A stretch of 64,000 nucleotides of DNA from NCBI RefSeq assembly GCF_008795955.1, contig NZ_VMHN01000002.1, positions 496,001 to 560,000 on the forward strand, given 5' to 3'. The translations under genes were made by a program, and so were the position numbers. The stretch is from Marinobacter denitrificans. GTDB taxonomy: Bacteria > Pseudomonadota > Gammaproteobacteria > Pseudomonadales > Oleiphilaceae. How positions within the stretch are numbered: the first letter of the stretch is position 1; every line of letters begins with the position of its first letter. Positions 26,515 to 37,900 of this stretch are shown here, in pieces. The notes under the pieces are model-generated. The model ran no database searches, was not told where the DNA came from, and was given only the letters and a program-made list of their open reading frames with translations.

Positions 26515-27162
26515 ATGCGAGCGTTAAAGCAACACCAGGGCGTCGTTGCCCCCATGGACCGGTCCAATGTGGATACGGACATGATTATTCCAAAACAATT
26601 TCTGAAGTCCATCAAGCGCACCGGCTTCGGCCCTAATCTGTTCGATGAGCTGCGTTACCTGGACGAAGGCAAGCCGGACCAGGATTGTTCCCAACGGCCG
26701 ATCAACCCGGACTTCGTGCTTAATCAGGACCGCTACAAGAATGCGAGTGTACTGCTGGCGCGACGTAACTTCGGCTGTGGGTCTAGTCGTGAGCACGCTC
26801 CCTGGGCCCTGGAGGATTACGGTTTCCGAGTTATTATAGCGCCCAGTTTTGCGGATATTTTCTATAACAACTGCTTTAAGAATGGGTTGTTACCTATTGT
26901 TCTTGATGAAGAAACAGTTGATCAGCTGTTCCGGGAAGCAGAGAAGCAAGAAGGCTATCAGCTGGCAATAGACCTGGAAGCAAAAACGGTTACCACCCCA
27001 TCCGGCGAGTCATTCAGTTTCGAGGTGGACGATTTCCGCCGGCATTGCCTGCTCAATGGTCTTGATGATATTGGCGTGACGCTTGAGGATGCAGAGGTGA
27101 TCAAGGCCTACGAAGAATCGCGGCGGGAAACGGCGCCGTGGCTTTTCGGGGCTGGTGGTTGA
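26515..27162 (+). CDS. leuD: 3-isopropylmalate dehydratase small subunit
   Basis: 215 residues, the normal length. Swivel-domain partner of LeuC. Visible: [17 protein letters not shown] near the N-terminus and [13 protein letters not shown]. The start has CAGGAGAG upstream. Between its stop and leuB lies a 49-bp repeat (27190-27238), so leuB is 102 bp away and not tightly coupled. Confidence 0.97.
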   Translation: MRALKQHQGVVAPMDRSNVDTDMIIPKQFLKSIKRTGFGPNLFDELRYLDEGKPDQDCSQRPINPDFVLNQDRYKNASVLLARRNFGCGSSREHAPWALEDYGFRVIIAPSFADIFYNNCFKNGLLPIVLDEETVDQLFREAEKQEGYQLAIDLEAKTVTTPSGESFSFEVDDFRRHCLLNGLDDIGVTLEDAEVIKAYEESRRETAPWLFGAGG

Positions 27163-27189
27163 TCGGCATTCGGTAAAAAATGAGAGTTC

Positions 27190-27238
27190 GTCGGATTTAC
27201 CCGTGAAGGGCACAATGAGCCGAAGGCGTAATCCGGCA
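27190..27238 (+). repeat. Repeat family B, copy 4, between leuD and leuB
   Basis: GTCGGATTTACCCGTGAAGG, then GCACAATGAGCCGAAGGC, then GTAATCCGGC: nearly identical to 24655-24705 but lacking the GTAG at its left end. It interrupts the leu gene cluster and could form a hairpin in the leuCDB mRNA. Confidence 0.7.
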
Positions 27239-27264
27239 ATGTAACTAAATATCAAGGAAAAACT

Positions 27265-28338
<1,074 letters not shown>

Positions 28339-28356
28339 AGCCGGCAGATTTTGAGA

Positions 28357-28387
28357 CCCGACGACAACGCGATGCAGTTGTCGCGGG
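28357..28387 (+). terminator. Hairpin after leuB
   Basis: CCCG-(A)-CGACAAC (28357-28368) pairs with GTTGTCG-CGGG (28377-28387), an 11-bp stem with one bulged base. There is no U-run, so it may only attenuate read-through into asd. Confidence 0.4.
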
Positions 28388-28456
28388 ATCATCCATCCTG
28401 TCCCTGCCAGCGATAAAGGCATGGGGCGGGCATAAAACGAGGTTCAAAGGTCGCAC

Positions 28457-29572
28457 ATGAAGCGAGTTGGACTTATTGGCTGGCGCGGTATGGTGGGCTC
28501 TGTCCTCATGCAGCGCATGCGTGAAGAAAACGATTTTGCAGATATCGAACCCATTTTCTTTACTACCTCCCAGGCTGGCAAACCTGCGCCTGACGTGGGT
28601 AAAGAGGGCGTTCCGCCCCTGCAGGATGCTTTCGATATCGACACCCTGAAAACCCTGGACGTGGTGGTTACCTGTCAGGGTGGAGACTACACTGGCGCGG
28701 TTTACCAGAAACTTCGTGACGCCGGGTGGCAGGGTTACTGGATCGACGCGGCTTCCACGCTGCGGATGGTCGATCACTCCGTGATCGTGCTCGATCCGGT
28801 TAACCGCAACGTGATTGACGAAGCGCTGGCGAAAGGCGTTAAAGATTACGTGGGTGGTAACTGCACAGTCAGCCTGATGATGCTGGCCCTGGGCGGCCTT
28901 CTGGAGCAGGACCTGATCGAGTGGGTGTCGCCCATGACATACCAGGCGGCCTCAGGCTCGGGCGCTCAGAACATGCGTGAACTGCTGAACCAGATGGGCG
29001 AGCTCAAGAATGCCGTGGGTGACGAGCTGGCGGACCCTTCGTCCGCCATTCTCGAGATTGACCGCAAGGTCACAGAGACCATGCGTTCGGAGGGTTTCCC
29101 AGCTGAGCACTTTGAAGTGCCACTGGCAGGCAGCCTCATTCCGTTTATCGACAAACAGCTTGATAACGGTATGAGCAAGGAAGAATGGAAAGCTGGTGTT
29201 GAGACCAACAAGATTCTTGGTCGCAGCGATAATCCTATTCCTATCGACGGTATTTGCGTCCGCATCGGCGCAATGCGCTCCCATAGCCAGGCGCTCACTA
29301 TCAAGTTGAAGAAAGATCTGCCGTTAGACGAAATAGAGTCGATTCTGGCGAAGGCCAATGATTGGGTAAAGGTCATTCCCAACGAGCGTGATGCCACTAT
29401 CCGCGAACTGACGCCTGCGAAGGTAACCGGCACGTTGAGTGTTCCCATTGGTCGCATTCGCAAACTTGCCATGGGGCCGGAGTATATCTCTGCGTTTACG
29501 GTAGGGGACCAGTTGCTGTGGGGCGCCGCTGAGCCGCTGCGCCGCATGCTTCGAATCCTTCAGGAAAAGTAA
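28457..29572 (+). CDS. asd: Aspartate-semialdehyde dehydrogenase
   Basis: 371 residues, the Gram-negative long type of Asd. It reduces aspartyl phosphate to aspartate semialdehyde for Lys, Thr, Met and diaminopimelate. The NADP-binding start is [15 protein letters not shown], the catalytic cysteine is in [11 protein letters not shown], and the acid/base histidine region is [16 protein letters not shown]. In Pseudomonas a second Asd-like gene follows; here it is absent and fimV comes next. Confidence 0.96.
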   Translation: MKRVGLIGWRGMVGSVLMQRMREENDFADIEPIFFTTSQAGKPAPDVGKEGVPPLQDAFDIDTLKTLDVVVTCQGGDYTGAVYQKLRDAGWQGYWIDAASTLRMVDHSVIVLDPVNRNVIDEALAKGVKDYVGGNCTVSLMMLALGGLLEQDLIEWVSPMTYQAASGSGAQNMRELLNQMGELKNAVGDELADPSSAILEIDRKVTETMRSEGFPAEHFEVPLAGSLIPFIDKQLDNGMSKEEWKAGVETNKILGRSDNPIPIDGICVRIGAMRSHSQALTIKLKKDLPLDEIESILAKANDWVKVIPNERDATIRELTPAKVTGTLSVPIGRIRKLAMGPEYISAFTVGDQLLWGAAEPLRRMLRILQEK

Positions 29573-29628
29573 CGCGGTCCCGCAGTCGGCAAGATTATGC
29601 CAACTGTGTCCGGTTTCAGAGAACCGGT

Positions 29629-29669
29629 CAGGGGCGGAGGCTGAAATACGCCTCCGCCCCTGTTATTTT
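29629..29669 (+). terminator. Rho-independent terminator after asd
   Basis: CAGGGGCGGAGGC (29629-29641) pairs perfectly with GCCTCCGCCCCTG (29650-29662) across an 8-base loop, followed by TTATTTT. Confidence 0.85.
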
Positions 29670-29954
29670 CGGAAGCGTTTTGTAAGTGTTCCGGCCTTTG
29701 TAGGGCCTGTTTCAGGCTGTTGTAGTGACCGAATCATCGTTCGGTAACAAGATGTTACCAAGTATTTGTAAAAAAATGGTACAAGGTATGCAGCTGCATG
29801 ATTGATAAAAGAGGTATTATCAACAATACTTGCGCAACTGAATATTAAAAACATTACATAATAACGATAGTAATCAAGACGGAAGTCATCCAACCTCGTC
29901 CGATATCTGTTCCAAGGAACAGTAACGAATAACGGAGACTGGTAAGGAAAAAGC
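29670..29954 (+). promoter_or_regulatory. AT-rich fimV upstream region
   Basis: No gene. The stretch 29740-29890 is markedly AT-rich compared with its surroundings. It has a dyad TTGATAA-N8-TTATCAA (29802-29823) and several weak promoter-like hexamers such as TTGCGC at 29830-29835. It probably holds the fimV promoter and a long leader, but no single promoter can be chosen. Confidence 0.4.
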
Positions 29955-32900
29955 ATGAAGGTACGCAAGCTTGCGGTTGCTCTGGCTCTGGCGGGAGGGC
30001 TCGGTTCCGGCGTCGCACAGGCCCTGGGTCTGGGAGAGATTGAATTACAGTCCTATCTGAATGAGCCTCTGGACGCAGAGATCAATCTGCGTAAAAGCGA
30101 GGGAGTTGACCCCGGTGATGTGTTCGTTAACATCGCTCCCGAATCAGCCTATGAACGGGTTGGTATCGACCGGAACTATTTCCTTACCAAACTGGATTTT
30201 CGGGTAACCACAACCAGCGATGGTAATCTGGTGGTTAACGTAACTTCTCGTGAACCCCTGCGGGAGCCCTATCTCAATTTCCTGCTGGAAGTAACCTGGC
30301 CCAATGGTCGCCTGATGCGTGAATACGCCGTTCTGGTCGATCCGCCGGTTTACGCCGAGGAATCCGGTGTGCAGGAACAGGTCGCTGCTCCTGCCACTCG
30401 CCAGGCAGAACAACCTTCACGGCAGCAGACCCGGCCCCAGGCCCAGACAGAGGCACGGGAACCGAGGCGCACTACCACACAGCGCGCGCGTACCTTCGGC
30501 CCTACGGGTCCGTCGGATACCCTCTGGAACATTGCCGCCAGCGTTCGTCCGGATAACAGCGTCTCTATTCAGCAGGTGATGCTTGCTTTGCAGGATGCCA
30601 ATCCGGATGCGTTCATTGGTGGCAACATCAACCGCCTCAAACGTGGCGAAGTTCTCCGCGTTCCGGAGCTCGACGCAATTCGCAGTCGTTCCGGCGCTGA
30701 GGCCAACCGGCAAGTGGCGCAGCAGAACGAAGCTTTCTCCCGACCTGCACGCACGGTTGATGCTACTGACGATACTTCGGATACCGGCGTTGCCTCAGGG
30801 CAGGCCGCTCAGGGTGAAACGGGCGGGGACGAGTTGAGATTGCTGGCCAGTGAAGACAGTGGCTCCCGTGATGCTGATGAAGGCGGTTCCGCAGGTGGAG
30901 ACGGTGATACTGCCGGTGGTGTGGATGCCGGTTCTGCCGTTGCGATGGAAGAACTCGAAAGCGCCCGCCGTGAGAATGAAGAACTCACCGGTCGCGTCGA
31001 TGACCTGCAGGAGCAGGTAGAGACTCTCCAGCGGTTGCTGGAACTCAAGAACACACAGCTGGCGGAAATGCAGCAAGCCGAAGGTGAGGGGGATGCCCAG
31101 CAGCCCGTCGAGCCTGCCGATGAAGACGCGCTTTCTGGTCAGGAAGCGGACGATGCTGAAGGGGATATTGCCGATGCTGACGGGCAGCAGACCGGTGCCG
31201 GTGATGAAACAGCTGATGACCCGTTAGCCACTACCGACGAAGAGCCCTCAGCCGCTGCTGAAGAGTCTTTAGTCAGTGGTGAGGAGCCTTCAGCTGCTGG
31301 TGACGAGCCCTCAGCCACTGGTGAAGAGCCCTCAGCCACTGGTGAAGAGCCCTCAGCTACTGGTGAAGAACCCTCAGTGACGGACGAAGAGTCCCCGGTA
31401 ACAGCTGAAGACGGCGGCATGGAGCAAGAAGACCCGGCCGCCGAAGAGGAACGTGAGGAGCAGGCGGACGTTGCAGCGCCCTCGTCGCAGCAGCCTGGCC
31501 AGCAGCCAACCACCCCGCCGGCGGAGCCTGAAAAGGGCTTCCCGGACAATATTATCAGTGCCATCACTAATAACCCGATGTACCAGATTGCCCTGGGCGG
31601 TGGCCTGGTCGTTCTGTTGCTGCTGTTGCTGTTACTGGCCCGTCGCAACGCCAATCGCGAAAAGGCGTTCTACGACCAGCTCAACGGGGAAGCCGAGGGC
31701 GACACTGATACCTTCGATCTGACGCTGGACGATGAAGACGGCACAGAGAGCCAGGAAGGAGATCCTCTGGCGGAGGCTGACGCCTATATTGCCTATGGCC
31801 GCATGGATCAGGCCGCTCAATCACTGGAGACTGCCATTTCCCGCGAGCCAAGCCGAACTGATCTCCGGCTGAAGCTCCTTGGCGTCTACGCAGATACCCA
31901 GGACCGGGCATCCTTCGAGAAGCAACTCGGTGAAGTTGAAGCGCTGGGTGATGACGAAGCCATCGCCGAAGCACATGATCTGCGGTCGCGCCTCGAAGAG
32001 GCCGAGTCAATGCCCAGCATTGATGACCTTGAATCGCAACTGAGGTCCGATTCGTTCGACACCGGCGTCGAGGCACCCGCGGAAAAGGCGGATACATCCG
32101 ATGACGATGGCCTTTCCGACGAATTCGCTTCTGATCAGTATGAATCCCGTCCGGGGGAGCAGGAAGAGGACGAGTTTGGCAGTCTGGAAACGGACTTCTC
32201 TGAACTGGATCCTGATGAGCCACATGAAGCGGGAACTGAAAGAGCAGCCGGCCCGGATGACCTGATTGAGTATGATCTGTCGGGCCTTGAGTCATCTTCA
32301 GACGAAAAGGATGAACTTGCTGAGGAGGGTGCCCGGGAGCCCGAGGCTGACGAACTGGCAGACAGCGCTTTCGACTTCACCCTGGAAGATGAGACTACTG
32401 ACGAATCAGTCAAAGCCAGTGAAGACGAAGATCTGGGCCTTGAGCTTGATGATCTTGAGCCGGAAACGGACACCAGCGAGGGCGAGACGGCAGCGACAGA
32501 CGATAGCGCTGATGAATTCGACTCACTTGGTCTCGATGAAGATGATTTCGAAACTTCCGCGCTGGAGACTGCGGAAACGGCAGAAGCCGGAGCCGAAGAA
32601 GATGACTTGCAGGAAGGCGATCTCGACTCTCTGGATGAGTCATTCCTCGACGAACTGGACGCTGAGCTGGACAAGGTAGCCGGTGACGACGACGTGTCTG
32701 CGGACAGCGACGAAAACGCACTGGATGACCTTGAACTCGATGTTTCTGATGAGGATCTCGCTTTGATGGAGGAGTTCGCAGATTCTGGCGATAGCGCAGG
32801 TACTGACGACAGTCCCGAGGGCATCGAGAGTGCTGAGGGTGTTGATAATATCGAGAGCCTTGACGGGGAAAGCGAGGTTGCATCACTTGATGAAGAGCTG

Positions 32901-33260
32901 GGCCTTGAAGACGCCCTGAGTGAGGAAGAACCTGCAGGCCCTGAAGACACTGTTGCCGGTGCGGAAGCCGTTGAAGATGAGCTGCCGGAACTGAGTGACG
33001 ATGCAGGAGAGGAACCCCCGGTTGCCTCCACGGCAGCTACTTCAAGGTCGGCTGACATCGATGAGTCTGATCTCGGCGACGATGATGACTTTGACTTCCT
33101 GTCTGGAACCGATGAGGCGTCAACCAAGCTGGATCTGGCCAGAGCCTATGTGGAAATGGGTGATGTAGACGGAGCCCGGGATATCCTGGAGGAAGTCGCC
33201 CTGGAAGGAAACGAGGAGCAGAAAGCGGAAGCGCAGGATCTCCTTAAAAATCTGTCCTGA
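29955..33260 (+). CDS. fimV: FimV/HubP-family polar landmark protein
   Basis: 1101 residues, very acidic. Signal peptide (to about residue 23), conserved FimV N-terminal domain, a peptidoglycan-binding LysM-like segment (about 180-240), a coiled coil (about 331-374), a seven-residue repeat region (428-483), one membrane helix (about 543-562), then a long Asp/Glu-rich cytoplasmic part. It ends in the conserved FimV C-terminal motif (KLDLARAYVEMGDVDGARDI). FimV organises the pole for type IV pili and twitching. It is followed by truA as in Pseudomonas, and two hairpins end the transcript. Confidence 0.93.
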   Translation: MKVRKLAVALALAGGLGSGVAQALGLGEIELQSYLNEPLDAEINLRKSEGVDPGDVFVNIAPESAYERVGIDRNYFLTKLDFRVTTTSDGNLVVNVTSREPLREPYLNFLLEVTWPNGRLMREYAVLVDPPVYAEESGVQEQVAAPATRQAEQPSRQQTRPQAQTEAREPRRTTTQRARTFGPTGPSDTLWNIAASVRPDNSVSIQQVMLALQDANPDAFIGGNINRLKRGEVLRVPELDAIRSRSGAEANRQVAQQNEAFSRPARTVDATDDTSDTGVASGQAAQGETGGDELRLLASEDSGSRDADEGGSAGGDGDTAGGVDAGSAVAMEELESARRENEELTGRVDDLQEQVETLQRLLELKNTQLAEMQQAEGEGDAQQPVEPADEDALSGQEADDAEGDIADADGQQTGAGDETADDPLATTDEEPSAAAEESLVSGEEPSAAGDEPSATGEEPSATGEEPSATGEEPSVTDEESPVTAEDGGMEQEDPAAEEEREEQADVAAPSSQQPGQQPTTPPAEPEKGFPDNIISAITNNPMYQIALGGGLVVLLLLLLLLARRNANREKAFYDQLNGEAEGDTDTFDLTLDDEDGTESQEGDPLAEADAYIAYGRMDQAAQSLETAISREPSRTDLRLKLLGVYADTQDRASFEKQLGEVEALGDDEAIAEAHDLRSRLEEAESMPSIDDLESQLRSDSFDTGVEAPAEKADTSDDDGLSDEFASDQYESRPGEQEEDEFGSLETDFSELDPDEPHEAGTERAAGPDDLIEYDLSGLESSSDEKDELAEEGAREPEADELADSAFDFTLEDETTDESVKASEDEDLGLELDDLEPETDTSEGETAATDDSADEFDSLGLDEDDFETSALETAETAEAGAEEDDLQEGDLDSLDESFLDELDAELDKVAGDDDVSADSDENALDDLELDVSDEDLALMEEFADSGDSAGTDDSPEGIESAEGVDNIESLDGESEVASLDEELGLEDALSEEEPAGPEDTVAGAEAVEDELPELSDDAGEEPPVASTAATSRSADIDESDLGDDDDFDFLSGTDEASTKLDLARAYVEMGDVDGARDILEEVALEGNEEQKAEAQDLLKNLS
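31236..31403 (+). repeat. Eight tandem 21-bp units inside fimV
   Basis: Consecutive in-frame 21-bp units (for example GGTGAAGAGCCCTCAGCCACT) encode seven-residue repeats of the type GEEPSAT. Four central units are nearly identical (31299-31382) and the outer ones are diverged, which suggests recent expansion by slippage. The repeat lies in the periplasmic linker before the membrane helix. Confidence 0.9.
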
Positions 33261-33334
33261 TTCGCTATAATCAGGACCAGAAGCGCAAAACGCCGGCTAC
33301 CGGGCCAAGCCCGGACCAAACGCCGGCGTTTTGC
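33254..33334 (+). terminator. Two consecutive hairpins after fimV
   Basis: First: GTCCTGATT (33254-33262) with AATCAGGAC (33269-33277), overlapping the fimV stop. Second: GCAAAACGCCGGC (33285-33297) with GCCGGCGTTTTGC (33322-33334), perfect over 13 bp, with a smaller CCGGGC/GCCCGG hairpin in its loop. The U-content on the 3' side (TTTTGCTTTGTT) is moderate. A TATAAT at 33266-33271 could be a truA -10. Confidence 0.65.
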
Positions 33335-33366
33335 TTTGTTATCAGCACCGAAATCCGGACAACCCA

Positions 33367-34263
33367 TTGTTTCTTACACCGCAACCACTGACCACCGATA
33401 GCTCGATCGGGGCGGGGCGTGTCGCGCTCGCCTTTGAGTATGACGGCCGCGGATTTCACGGCTGGCAATACCAGAAATCCGGTGTTCGATCTGTACAGGG
33501 TGAGTTGACCCGTGCTGTCTCAAAAGTAGCGAACCACGAAGTTGAGCTTGTCTGCGCCGGCCGTACGGATGCCGGTGTTCACGCCAGCTATCAGATCGCC
33601 CACTTTGAAACCCCTTCGGTACGCAACCCCCGTTCATGGGTAATGGGTATCAACACCTCACTACCTTCGGATATTGCCGTGCATTGGGCCGGCAGCGGTG
33701 TCGGTGATTTTCACGCTCGATTCTCGGCAACGTACCGGCGTTACCGATACGTGATTTACAATCATCCGGTACGGCCAGGCATCCTCAATGGCCAGGTCAG
33801 CTGGACCTTCCGCCCCCTGGATGCTGATGTAATGCACAAGGCGGCCCAGTTCCTCAGAGGAGAGCACGATTTCTCATCATTTCGTGCTGCCGGGTGCCAG
33901 TCCAGATCGCCCGTTCGGTTTCTTGAAGCAATTAACGTAACCCGAAAGGGGGAGTTCGTCGTAATTGATGTGCAGGCCAATGCGTTTTTGCACCACATGG
34001 TCCGTAATATCGCTGGAGCACTAATGGCCGTTGGCTCCGGGAGGCAGCACCCGGAATGGATTCGTGAGATACTTGAAGCCAGGAACAGGACGGCGGCGGG
34101 AGTGACAGCACCGCCGCACGGGTTGTATCTGGTGGATGTGGGCTACCCGGAGACATTTTCGATTCCCGCAGCGCTTTGTGGGCCCGGCTTTGTAGCACCC
34201 TGGTTCAGCGGTGCTGAAAACCAGCCCCGCAACCCGACTCATATACATCGGAAACAGCGATAG
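33367..34263 (+). CDS. truA: tRNA pseudouridine(38-40) synthase TruA
   Basis: 298 residues from TTG 33367. It makes pseudouridine at positions 38-40 of tRNA. The [11 protein letters not shown] and [11 protein letters not shown] (catalytic aspartate) motifs are clear, as is [14 protein letters not shown]. No ATG or GTG is available before the conserved core: the options are TTG 33367 or TTG 33331, and the latter lies inside the strong fimV hairpin, so 33367 is preferred. No good ribosome site is seen. Gene order fimV-truA-trpF as in Pseudomonas. Confidence 0.9.
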   Translation: MFLTPQPLTTDSSIGAGRVALAFEYDGRGFHGWQYQKSGVRSVQGELTRAVSKVANHEVELVCAGRTDAGVHASYQIAHFETPSVRNPRSWVMGINTSLPSDIAVHWAGSGVGDFHARFSATYRRYRYVIYNHPVRPGILNGQVSWTFRPLDADVMHKAAQFLRGEHDFSSFRAAGCQSRSPVRFLEAINVTRKGEFVVIDVQANAFLHHMVRNIAGALMAVGSGRQHPEWIREILEARNRTAAGVTAPPHGLYLVDVGYPETFSIPAALCGPGFVAPWFSGAENQPRNPTHIHRKQR

Positions 34264-34270
34264 TCGCCTT

Positions 34271-34900
34271 ATGAGAACCCGAGTCAAAATCTGTGGCGTT
34301 ACCCGGAAGGTGGATGTTGTTGCCGCGGCCCGGGCGGGCGCTGACGCCATAGGCTTCGTATTCTACGAGCCCAGCCCCAGATACGTTACGCCAGCAACCG
34401 CTCGGGAGTTGGTCAGTGCAGTTCCTCCGTTCGTCTCGGCCACAGGACTGTTCGTGAACCCGGAGGCGGAATACGTAAATGAGGTGCTGAAGCAGGTGCC
34501 CCTGGATTTGCTGCAGTTTCACGGCGACGAAACTCCGGCGTTCTGCAGCAGTTTCGGGGTACGCTGGATCAAGGCGGTAAGGGTGCGGCAAAGCTCGGAC
34601 ATTGAAAACGCCTTCCAGGATTACAGGAAGGCCAGCGGGTTGCTGGTCGACGCCTGGGACCCGGCCAAATATGGCGGAACGGGGCAGGCCTTCAACTGGT
34701 CGCTGATTCCCCAAAGCCGGCCTATGCCGTTGATATTGGCCGGCGGCCTGGCTTCTGATAACGTATCTCGCGCTGTTGCGGAGGTTCGGCCCTGGGCGGT
34801 TGATGTCAGTGGTGGTGTAGAAAGCAGCAAAGGCATCAAAGACGACGAAAAAATCACTGATTTTATAAACGAGGTTCACCGTGTCGATGAAACTGACTGA
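34271..34900 (+). CDS. trpF: Phosphoribosylanthranilate isomerase
   Basis: 209 residues from ATG 34271, seven bases after truA. TIM-barrel enzyme of tryptophan synthesis. The N-terminal [12 protein letters not shown] carries the catalytic cysteine, LLQFHGDE is the central motif, and [12 protein letters not shown] plus [15 protein letters not shown] form the phosphate site. It overlaps trpB by 20 bp, so the two are coupled. Confidence 0.96.
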   Translation: MRTRVKICGVTRKVDVVAAARAGADAIGFVFYEPSPRYVTPATARELVSAVPPFVSATGLFVNPEAEYVNEVLKQVPLDLLQFHGDETPAFCSSFGVRWIKAVRVRQSSDIENAFQDYRKASGLLVDAWDPAKYGGTGQAFNWSLIPQSRPMPLILAGGLASDNVSRAVAEVRPWAVDVSGGVESSKGIKDDEKITDFINEVHRVDETD

Positions 34901-36101
34901 AGAAATGCTCAAGGCGCTTCCGGATGCACGGGGCCACTTCGGTGCCTACGGAGGAAGATTTGTTTCCGAAACACTGTTTGATTCGCTGCTGACCCTTGAG
35001 CGCGAGTATAAAAGGCTCAAGGATGACCCTGAGTTCCAGGCCGAGTTCGACAGGGATCTGGCGCACTATGTGGGCCGTCCCAGCCCACTGTATTTTGCAG
35101 AGCGACTGACACGGGAAACCGGTGGGGCCCAGATCTGGCTCAAACGGGAAGACCTCAATCACACTGGTGCCCACAAGGTAAACAACACTATCGGGCAGGC
35201 GCTGCTGGCCCGTTTTCTTGGCAAGAAACGGGTGATTGCCGAAACCGGCGCGGGTCAGCATGGGGTGGCTACCGCCACTGTCTGTGCCCGTCTTGGGCTC
35301 GAATGCCACATTTTCATGGGCGAGGAAGACATCAGGCGGCAGTCGCCGAATGTTTATCGGATGAAGCTGCTGGGCGCCGAGGTTCATTCCGTCACCAGTG
35401 GTACCCGCACCCTCAAGGATGCCATGAACGACGCGATGCGGGATTGGGTGGCGAACGTTGACGAAACCTTCTACATCATCGGTACCGTGGCCGGTCCTCA
35501 CCCTTATCCTTTGCTGGTCCGTGACTTCCAGTCAGTGATTGGTCGTGAGACCCGCGAACAATGCCTGGATCGTACCGGAAAACTGCCGGACGCGCTGGTT
35601 GCCTGTGTCGGTGGTGGCTCCAATGCTATCGGTATGTTTTATCCGTTCCTGACGGATGAAAGCGTGGAACTGTACGGTGTGGAAGCGGGCGGCCTCGGTA
35701 TCGACACCGGCCAGCACGCGGCGCCTCTGTGTGCCGGCCGGCCGGGTGTTCTGCATGGTAACCGCACCTACCTGATGGAAGATGAAAATGGCCAGATTGC
35801 CGGCACACACTCTGTCAGCGCCGGGCTGGACTACCCGGGCGTTGGTCCGGAGCACAGCTGGCTCAAGGATATCGGGCGGGCACACTACGTGTCAGTAACC
35901 GATGACGAGGCTCTGGACGGTTTCCGTAAATTGACCCGTGTAGAGGGCATCATGCCGGCGCTGGAAACTGCTCACGCAGTTGCATACGCGATCAAGCTTG
36001 CCGCGACCATGGATAAAGACAAAGTGGTGGTGATTAATATCTCCGGACGCGGCGACAAGGATATGCAGACCATCGCCGAAATAGATGGTATTGAGGTTTA
36101 A
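34881..36101 (+). CDS. trpB: Tryptophan synthase beta subunit
   Basis: 406 residues. It condenses indole and serine with PLP. The PLP lysine is in [17 protein letters not shown], and [13 protein letters not shown] binds the cofactor phosphate. GTG 34881 is chosen because GAGG lies six bases upstream; ATG 34887 is 12 bases away. In Pseudomonas trpBA is at another locus with trpI; here it is inserted between trpF and accD. Confidence 0.96.
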   Translation: MSMKLTEEMLKALPDARGHFGAYGGRFVSETLFDSLLTLEREYKRLKDDPEFQAEFDRDLAHYVGRPSPLYFAERLTRETGGAQIWLKREDLNHTGAHKVNNTIGQALLARFLGKKRVIAETGAGQHGVATATVCARLGLECHIFMGEEDIRRQSPNVYRMKLLGAEVHSVTSGTRTLKDAMNDAMRDWVANVDETFYIIGTVAGPHPYPLLVRDFQSVIGRETREQCLDRTGKLPDALVACVGGGSNAIGMFYPFLTDESVELYGVEAGGLGIDTGQHAAPLCAGRPGVLHGNRTYLMEDENGQIAGTHSVSAGLDYPGVGPEHSWLKDIGRAHYVSVTDDEALDGFRKLTRVEGIMPALETAHAVAYAIKLAATMDKDKVVVINISGRGDKDMQTIAEIDGIEV

Positions 36102-36119
36102 AACAGCAAAGGAGCTGGC

Positions 36120-36932
36120 ATGAGTCGAATCGAAGGGGTTCTGAAATCCCTGAAAGGGCAGGGTCGCAAGGCGCTGATTCCTTATATTACCGCTGGCGAT
36201 CCGCACCCGGATCTGACCGTTGATCTTATGCATACGCTGGTGGATGCGGGCGCGGACATTATCGAACTGGGTGTCCCTTTCTCTGATCCGATGGCGGACG
36301 GACCGGTCATCCAACACGCCTGCGAGCGGGCGCTCAAACACGGGACCTCCCTTCGCCAGGTGCTGGCCATGGTCAAATCCTTCCGTGAGAAAGACGATGC
36401 AACGCCCGTCGTGTTGATGGGTTATCTCAATCCCATGGAAGCCATGGGGCAGGAAAAGTTCGCTGACGCTGCCGTCGATGCGGGAGTTGACGGCATACTT
36501 ACGGTTGACCTGCCGCCGGAAGAGGCGGACGAGGTGGCGCCGCTGTTCACCGAACGTAACCTGGATGCGATATTTCTGCTGGCGCCGACCACGACCGACG
36601 ACCGGATTCGGGCAATCAGTGAGCACAGTTCCGGCTATGTGTACTATGTTTCATTCAAGGGTGTAACCGGAGCTGGCAAAATTGATGTGGATGAAGTCGC
36701 CGCGAAGGTCGCTCATATTCACGAACTGACCGCACTTCCGGTTGCTGTCGGCTTCGGTATTCGCGATGCAGCCACTGCCGCCGCTGTCGGGCGGGTATCC
36801 GATGGTGTAATTGTCGGCAGTGTGCTGGTGGATACAATAGCCCGGAATCAGGCAGATCCTGATCAGCTCAAGCGGGCGTTGTCAGATCTGCTTCACCCGA
36901 TGCGCGAAGCACTGGACAGCCTGGCCTCCTGA
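36120..36932 (+). CDS. trpA: Tryptophan synthase alpha subunit
   Basis: 270 residues. It cleaves indole-glycerol phosphate and passes indole to TrpB. The catalytic glutamate is in [16 protein letters not shown], followed by the aspartate segment [14 protein letters not shown] and the phosphate site [13 protein letters not shown]. It starts 18 bp after trpB with AAAGGAGC upstream, so it is in the trpFBA operon. Confidence 0.96.
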   Translation: MSRIEGVLKSLKGQGRKALIPYITAGDPHPDLTVDLMHTLVDAGADIIELGVPFSDPMADGPVIQHACERALKHGTSLRQVLAMVKSFREKDDATPVVLMGYLNPMEAMGQEKFADAAVDAGVDGILTVDLPPEEADEVAPLFTERNLDAIFLLAPTTTDDRIRAISEHSSGYVYYVSFKGVTGAGKIDVDEVAAKVAHIHELTALPVAVGFGIRDAATAAAVGRVSDGVIVGSVLVDTIARNQADPDQLKRALSDLLHPMREALDSLAS

Positions 36933-36973
36933 CAGACAGGTATCCGGCAGGCATCAAAGGACAGGATGAGATC

Positions 36974-37900
36974 ATGAGTAACTGGCTGGACAAGATCATG
37001 CCGAGCAAGATCCGCTCGGAATCCAAGCAACGGACCGGAGTTCCCGAAGGCCTCTGGAAAAAGTGCCCGAAATGCGGTGCTTTTCTCTACAAGCCGGAAC
37101 TCGACAAGAATCTGGATGTTTGTCCCAAATGTCAGCATCACCTGAGGATAACGGCTCGTCGCAGACTGGACGTTTTTCTGGACAAAGATGGCCGTGAGGA
37201 AATCGCGGCTGACCTCGAACCCTGGGATCGCCTGAAGTTCAAGGACAGCAAGCGCTACAAGGACAGATTGACCCAGAACCAGAAGGCGACCGGGGAGAAA
37301 GATGCCCTTGTAGCCATGCGAGGCAACTGTCTGGAAACGCCGTTGGTTGCAGTGGCTTTCGAGTTCAACTTCCTCGGCGGTTCCATGGGGCAGGTAGTAG
37401 GCGAGAAATTTGTCCAGGCTGCCAACGTGTGTCTGGAAGAGCGGATTCCCCTGGTGTGTTTCTCTGCCAGTGGTGGGGCACGGATGCAGGAAGCCATTCT
37501 GTCGCTGATGCAGATGTCCAAGACCGCAGCGGTGCTGGAGCGTATGAAACAGGAAGGCATTCCCTACATTTCGGTGATGACAGACCCGGTGTTTGGTGGG
37601 GTTTCTGCTAGCCTGGCGATGCTGGGTGACCTCAATATCGCCGAGCCCTACGCATTGATTGGCTTTGCCGGCCCTCGCGTTATCGAACAGACGGTACGTG
37701 AGAAACTGCCAGAAGGTTTCCAGCGCAGCGAGTTCCTGCTGGAGCATGGCGCCATTGATATGATTTTGCATCGTCACCAGATGCGCGAACGCATCGCAGC
37801 GCTTCTGGCCAAGTTTACCGGCCTGGAAAAGCCGGCGACGGAAGCGCCGATCGAGTTTGAGGTTTCGGAACGACCGGAAAGCGATGTCCCCGCTGAATGA
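36974..37900 (+). CDS. accD: Acetyl-CoA carboxylase carboxyltransferase subunit beta
   Basis: 308 residues. It forms malonyl-CoA with AccA for fatty-acid synthesis. A four-cysteine zinc finger ([10 protein letters not shown] and VCPKCQHH) precedes the crotonase-like domain with [20 protein letters not shown]. The trp-accD-folC order is common in gammaproteobacteria. It overlaps folC by 17 bp. Confidence 0.96.
   Translation: MSNWLDKIMPSKIRSESKQRTGVPEGLWKKCPKCGAFLYKPELDKNLDVCPKCQHHLRITARRRLDVFLDKDGREEIAADLEPWDRLKFKDSKRYKDRLTQNQKATGEKDALVAMRGNCLETPLVAVAFEFNFLGGSMGQVVGEKFVQAANVCLEERIPLVCFSASGGARMQEAILSLMQMSKTAAVLERMKQEGIPYISVMTDPVFGGVSASLAMLGDLNIAEPYALIGFAGPRVIEQTVREKLPEGFQRSEFLLEHGAIDMILHRHQMRERIAALLAKFTGLEKPATEAPIEFEVSERPESDVPAE

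Noticed and set aside
32135..33127. 330-residue serine-rich open frame on the minus strand inside fimV
   Set aside because: It is the antisense shadow of the Asp/Glu-rich FimV tail (GAN/GAT codons read as serine on the other strand) with no ribosome site or family likeness.
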